A stretch of 31,524 nt of DNA from CAZFAI01 sp964516555 (GTDB lineage Bacteria > Patescibacteriota > Microgenomatia > UBA12405): the NCBI GenBank assembly GCA_964516555.1, contig CAZFAI010000007.1:1-31524 (forward strand), read 5' to 3'. The position numbers and the translations under genes were made by a program. Numbering within the stretch: position 1 is the stretch's first letter; every line of letters begins with the position of its first letter. Shown here piece by piece: positions 14,222-21,309 of the stretch. The notes below the pieces were generated by a model. It had not been told where the DNA came from. It searched no databases and saw nothing but the letters and a program-made list of their open reading frames with translations.

Positions 14222-15490
14222 ATGAATGAAAAAATTGCAAACAACAAAGATGGTTTGAAAAAAGGTCAAAAATTAGCTGAAAATGCTGTTGTTCTGGAAG
14301 GTTTGTTAGTGGCCGCCAAAACAATTGTTGGCTTGTTATCAGGAAGCACAGCTTTAATTTCTGATGCTATTCATAGCGCTTCTGACATTCTATCAATAAT
14401 CACTTCCTGGCTAGGTTTAAAGATTGCACAAAAAAAATCTAGCGAACATTTTCCTTACGGGTTTTATAAAGCAGAAAATTTGGGTGCCCTTGTAATTTCA
14501 GTCTTAGTTTTATACGCTTCGTGGGAAATGGCGAGGCAGGGTTATCAGCGATTGTTTACTTTTTCTGAAATCAAATTACCGTTTTTAGCTGCGCTGGTCT
14601 CGTTGCTTGATGCAGTCATTCTCTTTTTCTTTGGAAATTATGAAATCAAAATCGGTAAATCTATTAACGCCCGAAGTATTATTGCCATGGGTGAAGAGAA
14701 TAGGACGCATATCTTTTCATCAACTGCTGTTTTAGTAGGAACCCTCGCCGCCTTTTATCAAATACCTCTTGTCGAAGGAGTAATTACGATTTTTATATCT
14801 TTATTGATACTAAAAATTGGTATCGAGACTGCCAGGGATTCTATCTTCACACTGATGGATGTCAGTCCCGAAGAAGATGTGATAAATACGGTTTCGCAAG
14901 TAATTGAAAATTCAGCAGGAGTAGAAGAATATTATGATTTGAAGTTAAGAAAAGCCGGCCCTTTCGTTTTTGGGGAAACCAAAATTGGAATTAGAAAATT
15001 TATTGATGTTAACCGAGCTCATGAGATTGCCGATAGGATTGAACAGGAAATCAAAAGCCGGGTGCCGGAAGTAGACTCGTTTACTGTACATGTAGAACCG
15101 TATAAAAGTGACTTCTTTCATATAGTTATTCCCGTTAAAATTGACAAAGGCTTGGATTCAATTTTAAACGAAAAGTTTAGCCGTTCTCCGTATCTCTTAT
15201 TTGCTAATGTCAAAAACGGCAAAATCATAGGTCATTACGTCATAGAAAATCCTTATAAAAACCAAAAATTACGTTCTGGTTTAGCAGTTGCTAAGCTTAT
15301 TATTAAACAAAAAAGTGATGTCTTGATAACCAAAGACATTGGTGAAATTTCTTTTTTCGCCCTAAAGGATTATTTAGTTGATGTTTATCAAGCCGATAAT
15401 CAACTTTCAGCACAAGAACTTATTGGATTATTTATTGATAGTAAGCTAAGCCAAATTACTAGCCCCACTAAAAAATCAGACAATCTGTGA
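14222..15490 (+). CDS. Cation diffusion facilitator fused to a C-terminal NifX/FeMo-co-type domain
   Basis: A 422-residue divalent-cation/proton antiporter of the inner membrane with six TM helices (about 22-200). The TM2 metal site SDAIHSASD is present (D48, H51, D55). In TM5 the usual HxxxD appears altered, reading EENRTHIFSS (E159, H163), which may change metal preference. A cytoplasmic ZT-dimer-like domain follows (about 205-292, ending SFTVHVEP). From about 297 to 410 there is a dinitrogenase FeMo-cofactor-type domain: HIVIPVKID, a variable loop, VKNGKIIGHYVIENP, LRSGLAVAKLIIKQKSDVLIT, and EISFFALKDYLVDVYQ. Domains like this bind iron-sulfur or metal clusters. The fusion with the adjacent Cys-rich protein suggests iron (or Fe-S precursor) efflux or sensing; this is inference. 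Confidence 0.88.
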   Translation: MNEKIANNKDGLKKGQKLAENAVVLEGLLVAAKTIVGLLSGSTALISDAIHSASDILSIITSWLGLKIAQKKSSEHFPYGFYKAENLGALVISVLVLYASWEMARQGYQRLFTFSEIKLPFLAALVSLLDAVILFFFGNYEIKIGKSINARSIIAMGEENRTHIFSSTAVLVGTLAAFYQIPLVEGVITIFISLLILKIGIETARDSIFTLMDVSPEEDVINTVSQVIENSAGVEEYYDLKLRKAGPFVFGETKIGIRKFIDVNRAHEIADRIEQEIKSRVPEVDSFTVHVEPYKSDFFHIVIPVKIDKGLDSILNEKFSRSPYLLFANVKNGKIIGHYVIENPYKNQKLRSGLAVAKLIIKQKSDVLITKDIGEISFFALKDYLVDVYQADNQLSAQELIGLFIDSKLSQITSPTKKSDNL

Positions 15491-15513
15491 AAAGAAATGT
15501 GTGTAGGATATCA

Positions 15514-15529
15514 ACCGACCTTGATCGGT
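15514..15529 (+). terminator. Weak hairpin followed by a T-rich stretch after the CDF gene
   Basis: ACCGA (15514-15518) pairs with TCGGT (15525-15529) over a 6-nt loop, followed by AGTTTTGTTTC. The stem is only 5 bp, so this is a modest intrinsic-terminator candidate. Confidence 0.35.
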
Positions 15530-15599
15530 AGTTTTGTTTCTGAAATAATTTTTTTTATAGTCAAAAAAGAAATCGCACATTCACAGATGTATATAATAC

Positions 15600-15626
15600 T
15601 TGACAAAATGTAAAACAAACTATACT
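15600..15626 (+). promoter_or_regulatory. Promoter TTGACA-15-TATACT for the DUF2178 gene at 15635
   Basis: A consensus -35 (15600-15605) and TATACT (15621-15626) with a short 15-bp spacer. The ATG lies 8 nt after the -10, so the leader is 0-2 nt. Confidence 0.55.
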
Positions 15627-15634
15627 ATTTCTTT

Positions 15635-16057
15635 ATGAACAGAAAAAGATATAGACAAATTCGCATTATTGTTGCATTGTTTGTTGGAATAATCATCTCT
15701 CTGGCTGTCACAAGACAAAGCTATCTATTGGCGACTGCAGGTGTTCTAACTGGCATGGTCTTTATGGCCTTAGTTCGCTCAAAAGTTAACATTAAAATAG
15801 ACGAAAGAGAAGTCGATGTTCAGGAAAAAGCTGCCAAAATGGCTTATTCCATATTCACACCGACAATAGGTATTTTGTCCTTCCTACTTCTGTTACCAGC
15901 AAAAGGGAATTTGGTTGTTTTTAGTAGGGGAGAATGGATGTTTATCGAATCCCTGGGTTTCATATTCGCATACCTCACTTTATTTTTAATTGCCATCTAT
16001 GCCATTTCCTACCATTTCTTCAACAAAAAATATGGAGGAGATAGCTATGAAGAATAA
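15635..16057 (+). CDS. DUF2178-family membrane protein
   Basis: A 140-residue protein with four TM segments in two hairpins. The first hairpin is IIVALFVGIIISLAVT and LLATAGVLTGMVFMALV, followed by the cytoplasmic signature IKIDEREVDVQEKAAKMAYSI (about residues 53-73). The second hairpin is ILSFLLLLP and FIFAYLTLFLIAIYAISYHFF. The DERE...EKAA signature is the hallmark of DUF2178. Members are almost always paired with a small XRE repressor, as here: the HTH gene starts inside this gene's last 11 bases. By analogy with such pairs it may be a membrane stress or signal component. The first gene of the operon has a leaderless-type promoter, whereas the two downstream genes have Shine-Dalgarno sequences. 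Confidence 0.85.
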   Translation: MNRKRYRQIRIIVALFVGIIISLAVTRQSYLLATAGVLTGMVFMALVRSKVNIKIDEREVDVQEKAAKMAYSIFTPTIGILSFLLLLPAKGNLVVFSRGEWMFIESLGFIFAYLTLFLIAIYAISYHFFNKKYGGDSYEE

Positions 16058-16259
16058 GTTAAAAATGTATCGAGTTAATTCTGAACTTACTCAAGAGCAG
16101 TTGGCGGACAAAGTTGGAGTTACTAGGCAAACCATCATCGCCATAGAAGCAGACAAATATCTTCCGTCTCTTAATCTCGCTTTCAAGCTGTCTAGGTTGT
16201 TCAAAGTTATTATTGAAGACATCTTTGTCTACCAAGGAGAAACAGATGGCCAAAATTAA
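16047..16259 (+). CDS. XRE-family helix-turn-helix regulator (YozG/HipB-like)
   Basis: A 70-residue DNA-binding protein: MKNKLKMYRVNSELTQEQLA, then DKVGVTRQTIIAIEADKYLP, then SLNLAFKLSRLFKVIIEDIF. This is a full five-helix XRE domain with a recognition helix in VTRQTIIAIE and the typical I-E-D-I-F end. The ATG at 16047 is chosen over earlier in-frame starts because GGAGGAG (16034-16040) lies 6 nt before it and the domain begins there. It overlaps the DUF2178 gene by 11 bp. It probably autoregulates this operon. Its 3' end overlaps the HEAT-repeat gene by 14 bp. Confidence 0.9.
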   Translation: MKNKLKMYRVNSELTQEQLADKVGVTRQTIIAIEADKYLPSLNLAFKLSRLFKVIIEDIFVYQGETDGQN

Positions 16260-16650
16260 AGAAAAATTATTATTTTTCGCCTCTATTGGTATCAGTATTT
16301 TTGTTTTACTATTTTTTATAGGTAGCGTTTGGATCGGGCACGAAGCCAAAAGTCTTTGTCAAAATGCCAGATGGCAGTACGGTGGTGACTGTGTACAATC
16401 CCTCACGGAATTGCTTGAAGACGAAAATCAAAATTATCGATCCAGGAATCATGCTATTTGGGCTTTAGGCCAACTAGGTGATATCCGGGCTTTGCCAATT
16501 TTGGAAAAGTACTATACCGGAAACATTCCAAAAAGGGAACCTTTGGATAAAATGATTAGCCAATATGAACTAAAAAAGGCCATTAAATTAGCAAACGGTG
16601 GAGCCAATATTACCGCTTGGCTCTGGAGATGTCCCACTTCCATCTTCTAA
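16246..16650 (+). CDS. Membrane-anchored HEAT-repeat protein
   Basis: A 134-residue protein with an N-terminal TM helix (FFASIGISIFVLLFFIGSVWI). An extracytoplasmic or cytoplasmic alpha-helical part contains one clear HEAT unit: ENQNYRSRNHAIWALGQLGD, then IRALPILEKYYTG. The repeat is of the PBS-lyase type (R-x-A-x-x-A-L-G-x-L-G-D). A flanking stretch YGGDCVQSLTELLED forms the preceding helix pair. It probably mediates protein contacts. AAGGAGA is 5 nt upstream of the ATG. The start lies within the XRE gene, so all three genes form one tightly overlapping operon. The partner is unknown. Confidence 0.78.
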   Translation: MAKIKEKLLFFASIGISIFVLLFFIGSVWIGHEAKSLCQNARWQYGGDCVQSLTELLEDENQNYRSRNHAIWALGQLGDIRALPILEKYYTGNIPKREPLDKMISQYELKKAIKLANGGANITAWLWRCPTSIF

Positions 16651-16738
16651 CGATTTATTAATATTATTCTCTTAGTTTTCTTATATCTTGTCGATATTCT
16701 CGTATTGTTAACTTGTTAATTATTAATAAAGGAGCAAA

Positions 16739-17152
16739 GTGCAAACATTATTAAACCCGTATTTAAGCTTTAGGGATAACGCAAGAGAAGCCATGGAATT
16801 TTATCAGTCCGTTTTTGGAGGTAAGCTAGAAATGAACACTTTTAAAGAATTTAATGCTTCAGATGATCCTAGCGAGGACAACAAAATTATGCATTCCATG
16901 TTGGAAGCCGACAATGGTATTACTTTTATGGCTGCCGATACCCCAAACAGTATGGAATATCGTCCCGGGAACAATATGAGTATGTCATTAAGCAGCGACA
17001 ACGAGCAGGAACTTCGAAGTTATTTTAACAAACTTTCTGAAGGCGCCACCATCCGCGAACCCTTAGAAAAGGCACCCTGGGGTGATACTTTTGGTATGCT
17101 TCAGGATAAATTTGGGATTGAGTGGTTGGTGAACATCGCTGAACTTAAGTAA
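16739..17152 (+). CDS. VOC-superfamily protein (PhnB/glyoxalase-like)
   Basis: A 137-residue protein with the vicinal-oxygen-chelate fold: NPYLSFRDNAREAMEFYQSV, then FGGKLEMNTFKEF, a second half with GITFMAADTPNSMEY, and WGDTFGMLQDKFGIEWLVNI. It matches the PhnB-like (3-demethylubiquinone-methyltransferase-like) subgroup, whose substrate is generally unknown. The start is a GTG with AAGGAG 4 nt upstream; no in-frame ATG precedes the conserved N-terminus. It converges with a second VOC gene, the stops separated by 2 nt. A role in small-molecule detoxification is possible but unproven. Confidence 0.85.
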   Translation: MQTLLNPYLSFRDNAREAMEFYQSVFGGKLEMNTFKEFNASDDPSEDNKIMHSMLEADNGITFMAADTPNSMEYRPGNNMSMSLSSDNEQELRSYFNKLSEGATIREPLEKAPWGDTFGMLQDKFGIEWLVNIAELK

Positions 17153-17154
17153 AT

Positions 17155-17643
17155 TTACTCCGTTTCATACGCTTCCCTCAGGGCTTTTATCTCAATCTTT
17201 TTCATCTGCAGCATTGCTTTCATCACCCGTTCTGCCCTCTTCGTATCCTTGTCTCGAATCATCTCATCCAAAACTGTCGGTACCACCTGCCAGGACACTC
17301 CGTATTTATCCTTCAGCCATCCGCACACACTTTCCTGACCACCCTCTGAAGTTAATTTTTCCCAATAATAATCTACTTCTTCCTGATCTTTGCAATTTAT
17401 CAAAAACGATACTGCTTCCGAAAACTTAAACTCCGGTCCTCCGTTTAGGGCAATAAACTCTTGACCTTCAATTTGAAAATTAACTGTCATTACCGATCCC
17501 TTTGGTTTTCCCGAAACCTTCGAGCTTTCTTCTCCGTATCTATCAATATTTAAAACTTTAGCATTATCAAAAATTGATACGTAAAAATCAGTCGCCTCTT
17601 GAGCTTCATTATCAAACCATAAAGTAGGAATAATTTTTTGCAT
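17155..17643 (-). CDS. VOC-superfamily protein (3-demethylubiquinone methyltransferase-like)
   Basis: A 162-residue VOC protein: KIIPTLWFDNEAQEATDFYV, then SIFDNAKVLNIDRYGEES, GSVMTVNFQIEGQEFIALNG, FSEAVSFLINCKDQEEVDYYW, and CGWLKDKYGVSWQVVPT. A helical tail (about residues 130-160, RAERVMKAMLQMKKIEIKAL) is typical of this subgroup. The sequence differs clearly from the neighbouring VOC gene, so it is not a recent tandem duplicate. The ATG at 17643 is preferred; GTG at 17646 is one codon earlier. Physiological substrate unknown. Confidence 0.87.
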   Translation of the reverse strand: MQKIIPTLWFDNEAQEATDFYVSIFDNAKVLNIDRYGEESSKVSGKPKGSVMTVNFQIEGQEFIALNGGPEFKFSEAVSFLINCKDQEEVDYYWEKLTSEGGQESVCGWLKDKYGVSWQVVPTVLDEMIRDKDTKRAERVMKAMLQMKKIEIKALREAYETE

Positions 17644-17719
17644 CACTAATGCTACAAATCGTTTATCAAAAAACCATAAAATTATCCAAAATAGAGTGTA
17701 AGAAAAACTCTCAAGTTAA

Positions 17720-17998
17720 TTAAACCCTCACCGGAAAATATTCTCCCGTCTTTTTTTCAAATCTTTCCCCAATCTGAAACTGATCAAATCCCTGTTTGGT
17801 AGCTACCGAAACTTTTACCCTTTTCCCTTCATCAGTCCTAAATATCAACCGATAAGATGAATTATCATCCGAATCAGTTTTAATCTTTTTATCAGTCAGC
17901 ACACCTTTCCACGCTGAATTTTTTTGTCTCAAAGATATAAACGTAAAAATTATTGTAACTCCTGCCACAAATATGATTGTCAACAATGTTTCGTTCAT
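17720..17998 (-). CDS. 92-aa membrane-anchored protein with a small beta domain (DUF7489-like)
   Basis: One N-terminal TM helix (LLTIIFVAGVTIIFTFISL) is followed by a compact beta-rich domain: SAWKGVLTDKKIK, SSYRLIFRTDEGKRVKVSVA and FQIGERFEKKTGEYFPVRV. The WKG-V-x-DKK ... FRTDEGK-x-KV ... G-x-R-x-x-K-x-x-G-x-x-P pattern recalls DUF7489, of unknown function. The ATG at 17998 has TATAAT 7 nt upstream (18006-18011) and no Shine-Dalgarno. It is divergent from the 18045 gene with only 46 bp between the two start codons. Family match is from memory. Confidence 0.7.
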   Translation of the reverse strand: MNETLLTIIFVAGVTIIFTFISLRQKNSAWKGVLTDKKIKTDSDDNSSYRLIFRTDEGKRVKVSVATKQGFDQFQIGERFEKKTGEYFPVRV

Positions 17999-18005
17999 AA
18001 TAAAT

Positions 18006-18011
18006 ATTATA
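18006..18011 (-). promoter_or_regulatory. -10 box (TATAAT) for the gene starting at 17998
   Basis: A perfect TATAAT on the minus strand, 7 nt before the ATG. It overlaps the expected -35 region of the divergent promoter. Confidence 0.55.
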
Positions 18012-18032
18012 TTCTGAAAACGAAATTTGGTA

Positions 18033-18038
18033 TATACT
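18033..18038 (+). promoter_or_regulatory. -10 box (TATACT) for the gene starting at 18045
   Basis: TATACT lies 6 nt before the ATG, preceded by TTTGGTA. It lies inside a 46-bp space shared with a divergent promoter and excludes an earlier in-frame TTG (18027) as the start. Confidence 0.55.
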
Positions 18039-18044
18039 TTACCA

Positions 18045-18812
18045 ATGAAGATATTAAGTAAAATATTTATTGTATTATTGCTTCTTGTAGTACTAATTCC
18101 TACTTATTTATTTTTTTCCTTCAGATCCAGTAAGCCCAAAGATTTAGGCATTAATTACACTCCTGCCGATCTTTCTTCCGGTAGGGGAAAAAGCCAAATT
18201 ATTTACGAGACCCTCTCTGCTGATAGTTCTACCTCAGTGACCTGGAAGACATCGGGTAAACGGGACGTCGACACCACCTTCTCCTCAAGTGAAATTACTG
18301 CCATAATGAACAACAAGCTTGGCATTTATTACCCTTACAAAAATGTTCAGGTCAAATTTAATGCTGATGGCACCGGAGAAATTTCCGGAAATTTAGTCAA
18401 ATCCAGAATCCCGACTTATGGACAGACCTTTTTAGCCCCAAAAGAAGCTATTGACTTGGTCATGAGATTTCTGCCCGAAAATCCAAGCTTCTATCTAAAA
18501 GGCAAGGCTACTTTGGTTGACAATAAAGTGGGAATATTTGAGCCGATTAGGTGTGAAATTGGTAGGGTGTCCTTACCTCTAAATTTAATTTTGGCTCAAA
18601 ACAAGGGTCTGATCAACCCGGCTTATGCCATGGATATCAATGGACTCTTAAGCGAGATATCCGGAGTGACAGGCAAAAAACAAATCCTTATCGACTTTGT
18701 CAACTCGCGACTTTCTATGGTTGAAGGCTTTTATGCAAAAACCGCACATTTTGAAGAAAACAAACTTGTCTACAAAGGCACACTTCCTGAGACCGAAAGT
18801 ACGGTAAGATAA
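18045..18812 (+). CDS. Membrane-anchored extracytoplasmic protein of unknown function (255 aa)
   Basis: An N-terminal TM helix (IFIVLLLLVVLIPTYLFFSF) is followed by a linker and a soluble domain. The domain has DTTFSSSEITAIMNN, then NVQVKFNADGTGEISGNL, FLPENPSFYLKGKATLVDNKV, GRVSLPLNLI and INGLLSEISG. The alternation of a helix carrying T-x-x-E-x-x-A-x-x-N and strands with Q-V-x-F-x-x-D-G-x-x-x-x-S-G-x-L resembles exported lipid- or envelope-associated proteins such as LmeA/YpmS-like folds, but I cannot claim homology. The start at 18045 is fixed by the -10 box. The acyltransferase gene follows on the same strand with its own promoter. Function unknown. Confidence 0.72.
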   Translation: MKILSKIFIVLLLLVVLIPTYLFFSFRSSKPKDLGINYTPADLSSGRGKSQIIYETLSADSSTSVTWKTSGKRDVDTTFSSSEITAIMNNKLGIYYPYKNVQVKFNADGTGEISGNLVKSRIPTYGQTFLAPKEAIDLVMRFLPENPSFYLKGKATLVDNKVGIFEPIRCEIGRVSLPLNLILAQNKGLINPAYAMDINGLLSEISGVTGKKQILIDFVNSRLSMVEGFYAKTAHFEENKLVYKGTLPETESTVR

Positions 18813-18828
18813 AAACATCTAAGTTTTG

Positions 18829-18834
18829 TATAAT
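18829..18834 (+). promoter_or_regulatory. -10 box (TATAAT) for the acyltransferase gene
   Basis: A perfect TATAAT 39 nt before ATG 18874. An in-frame TTG at 18826 overlaps the box and so cannot be the start. The predicted leader is about 33 nt. Confidence 0.45.
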
Positions 18835-18873
18835 CTGATCAGACCTTTTCTCTCCCTTAAACTATTAAGCTCT

Positions 18874-19929
18874 ATGTCAAAAATTTTGAATAATTCCGCA
18901 ACTGAAATTCAAACAAGTCAAATAGCCAAAGCAGTTTCCATTTTAGCTGTAATATTATTACACTCTTTGTCTTCGCTCTTTCCTTCCACTATTTATACTG
19001 ACAGCAATTTATGTTTTGTATTTATTTTCTTGAATCAAGCCGCCCGCTTTAGCGTACCACTTTTTTTGGCCCTCTCCGGGTTTGGCTTAGGTCGAAAATA
19101 TCAGAACCAAAAACTTCATATTAAAAGATATTTAAAAAGAAAAATTATCAAGCTTTTACCCCTCTATCTCCTCTGGTCAGCGATACTGATTGTTATATTT
19201 AAATTCTCTGAAACTTGGCAGGAAAGCAACTTAAATATTTGGCGAAACATATTATCCGGAAGAACTGATTATCACCTGTACTTCGTACCATTAATATTTC
19301 AGTTATATCTTATATTTTTGATATTACCAAAACTTAAACGTCATCGCCATCATCTGGTATTACTACTACTTTCGGGGCTTTTCCAGGCAGTTTATTTTTT
19401 TGCCATCCGAACATCATCTTTACAAAATATACCCTCAAATAAATATCTATTAAACGATCAAATACAGTATCGTCTCATAAGTAATTGGATTTTTTATTTT
19501 TTACTTGGTGCATTTATGTCCCGATTTAACTTGGATTTGTTCCGTTCTTTTCGAAGACTAAAGTATTTGATTATTTTATTAATAGCTGGTGGTTTGTCAT
19601 GGTCTACTTATGATTCTTACTTTTTGTTAACAGCTACTCAAAATATCGTCTACTCAACCAGCTTTATCCGCCTCCCTGTCATGGTTTACGCTACTGGTGT
19701 AATTTCGGCCGTGTTGCTTTATAGTAATAGTCTGTTTAATCAATCAATCCTAAATAGTCGGTTTTTACAATCCATCGGCAAACATTCATATGCCATATTT
19801 CTGTCACATACCTTGATTCTTCGAATTATTGAAAGCATGATTACCGGTGACGTTACTATCTCCTCTCTTGCTTTTGCCACCTTATTGTTAGCAGGCGGTC
19901 TTTCCATCGGCCGATTCCTGGTTCTATGA
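18874..19929 (+). CDS. Acyltransferase-3 family membrane protein (O-acetyl transferase-like)
   Basis: A 351-residue multipass protein with about ten TM helices. The N-terminal active-site region reads IAKAVSILAVILLHSLSSL, where H in LLHS is the conserved family His. RFSVPLFLALSGFGLG follows (the family's VPxFFxxSGF), then RYLKRKIIKLLPLYLLW and YHLYFVPLIFQLYLIF, and late SIGKHSYAIFLSHTLIL (the family's G-x-x-S-Y-x-x-Y-L-x-H). These are PF01757 landmarks. Such enzymes O-acetylate surface polysaccharide, lipid or peptidoglycan, and the acceptor is not predictable. The ATG at 18874 is chosen because an earlier in-frame start lies in the promoter. The protein ends soon after its last TM. It converges with the DEAD-box gene 3 bp away. 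Confidence 0.88.
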   Translation: MSKILNNSATEIQTSQIAKAVSILAVILLHSLSSLFPSTIYTDSNLCFVFIFLNQAARFSVPLFLALSGFGLGRKYQNQKLHIKRYLKRKIIKLLPLYLLWSAILIVIFKFSETWQESNLNIWRNILSGRTDYHLYFVPLIFQLYLIFLILPKLKRHRHHLVLLLLSGLFQAVYFFAIRTSSLQNIPSNKYLLNDQIQYRLISNWIFYFLLGAFMSRFNLDLFRSFRRLKYLIILLIAGGLSWSTYDSYFLLTATQNIVYSTSFIRLPVMVYATGVISAVLLYSNSLFNQSILNSRFLQSIGKHSYAIFLSHTLILRIIESMITGDVTISSLAFATLLLAGGLSIGRFLVL

Positions 19930-19932
19930 GTC

Positions 19933-21174
19933 CTAGTCCACAAAAGTCAAAGCGTAGCCTTTATTATTCGCCCGTCCGGTCCGGCCGATACGGTGAGTGT
20001 AATCTTCGTAATTATTCGGTTCATCATAGTTAATCACGTGAGTGATATCAGAGATATCCAAACCTCTAGCCGCCACGTCTGTCGCCACCAGGATATTTAT
20101 CTGATTCTCCCTAAAGCTTTTGACTATTTGTTGACGCTGGTGTTGTCTTTTACCGCCATGAAGCCCTCCGGCCCTAAATCCCTTTTGTGTTAGCGATACC
20201 GACAATTTCTCCACAATCATTTGAGTTGATCCAAAAACCAATACTTTTTTGAAGTCTGGCATCCCCACCAGTTCCTGCAATTTTTCTACTTTTGAATTTC
20301 TCGATACTCTCACGATGTTTTGTTCCACGTGTGAAGAGGCGTTAGAAGTCTTTATTGATATTTTTACCGGGTTATTCAGGAAAGTATCTATCAGTTGTTC
20401 AACCTTTCTATCTATAGTCGCCGAAAAGAACAAGGTCTGTCGGCTTGCAGGAATTTGGTTAACAATCGATTTAATATCTTCAACAAATCCCATATCCAGC
20501 ATCCGGTCAACTTCATCCAAAACTAAAGTATTTAGGCCTGAAAAATTTATAACTCTTCTGTTACCCAGATCCTTAATTCTTCCCGGAGTACCAATAATAA
20601 TATTAGGCCCTCTTTTAATATCAACAATCTGCTCCCTTATGTAAGCTCCTCCGATTGCCAGAGCAATATAGACTTTTAGCCCAGGGGTAAACGATCTAAA
20701 GTCCTGTTTTATTTGAAGAGCTAATTCTCTGGTTGGAGCCAGAATAATTACTCTTTCATTGGGGTTTTTCAGAATTTTGTCAATAATCGGCAGGGCAAAC
20801 GCCGCCGTTTTTCCCGTACCGGTGTTAGCAATCCCCAAAACATCCCTCTTATTAAGAATATGGGGGATAGCCTCATCTTGAATTTGCGTTGGTTTGATAT
20901 ATCCCTTAGCTTTTATATTTGCCAGTAGCTGAGGATTCAAAGCAAAATCGCTAAATGAGTTGCTGGTATTATAGTTTTCAATCTTTACGAAATCTTCAGC
21001 CTTTTTTATATAAAGTGACCTGTCGATACTCTTTCTGTTAAACCTGGGTTTCCTGTTATCATAACGGCTTGTCCCGGGGTTATTAAAATGACGAAAATTT
21101 CTTTGGTTGCTGTTTCTACGGGAACCGCCCGAATATGCGCTTCTATTCATAATTTTATTTTTAAATTGTGGCAT
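19933..21174 (-). CDS. DEAD-box ATP-dependent RNA helicase (DEVD variant)
   Basis: A 413-residue RNA helicase. It has an N-terminal 60-residue Asn/Arg/Ser/Gly-rich extension, then the Q motif GYIKPTQIQ (91-99), Walker A ANTGTGKT (116-123) and PTRELALQ (148-155). GTPGR, motif II DEVD in place of DEAD (220-223), SAT (251-253), ATDVAARGLD and HRIGRTGR (394-401) follow. The chain ends right after the helicase core with no C-terminal RNA-binding domain. It probably unwinds structured RNA in ribosome assembly or cold adaptation. A leader of about 95 nt contains two hairpins, one hiding the ribosome-binding region. The start ATG at 21174 follows the second hairpin directly; M9 is an alternative. Confidence 0.92.
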   Translation of the reverse strand: MPQFKNKIMNRSAYSGGSRRNSNQRNFRHFNNPGTSRYDNRKPRFNRKSIDRSLYIKKAEDFVKIENYNTSNSFSDFALNPQLLANIKAKGYIKPTQIQDEAIPHILNKRDVLGIANTGTGKTAAFALPIIDKILKNPNERVIILAPTRELALQIKQDFRSFTPGLKVYIALAIGGAYIREQIVDIKRGPNIIIGTPGRIKDLGNRRVINFSGLNTLVLDEVDRMLDMGFVEDIKSIVNQIPASRQTLFFSATIDRKVEQLIDTFLNNPVKISIKTSNASSHVEQNIVRVSRNSKVEKLQELVGMPDFKKVLVFGSTQMIVEKLSVSLTQKGFRAGGLHGGKRQHQRQQIVKSFRENQINILVATDVAARGLDISDITHVINYDEPNNYEDYTHRIGRTGRANNKGYALTFVD

Positions 21175-21193
21175 CTCTCGACGATCTCAAGAG
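21175..21193 (-). promoter_or_regulatory. Hairpin immediately upstream of the helicase start codon
   Basis: In the mRNA sense CUCUUGA pairs with UCGAGAG over a 5-nt loop (7 bp including one G-U), and AUG follows at once. The only purine-rich ribosome-binding candidate (GAGAG) is in the stem, so translation may depend on melting it. Confidence 0.5.
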
Positions 21194-21217
21194 TTAATGT
21201 GCCCAACTTAAAAATAA

Positions 21218-21236
21218 AAAATACTCAAGGTATTTT
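21218..21236 (-). promoter_or_regulatory. Attenuator-like hairpin in the helicase leader
   Basis: AAAATAC (mRNA sense) pairs with GTATTTT over a 5-nt loop, followed by TTATTTTT. This resembles an intrinsic terminator placed between promoter and gene. Flanking GCCCCAA and TTGGGC could extend the structure. Confidence 0.45.
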
Positions 21237-21275
21237 GGGGCAGACTACGTTTCTTTGCCTAACTTAAATCTCGGT

Positions 21276-21281
21276 AGTATA
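21276..21281 (-). promoter_or_regulatory. Candidate -10 box (TATACT) for the helicase gene
   Basis: TATACT on the minus strand, about 100 nt before the ATG. It gives an unusually long leader for this window. Confidence 0.4.
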
Positions 21282-21309
21282 TCATATTTATTCAAAAACA
21301 CCTATTATT

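Noticed and set aside
15990..16046. Upstream start adding 19 residues to the XRE regulator
   Set aside because: The added residues are the DUF2178 C-terminus read in another frame. The Shine-Dalgarno GGAGGAG and the domain boundary both point to 16047.
16739..17643. The two convergent VOC genes as a recent inverted duplication
   Set aside because: The proteins share only the fold-level pattern and differ in length and in most residues. Common ancestry within the superfamily is enough.
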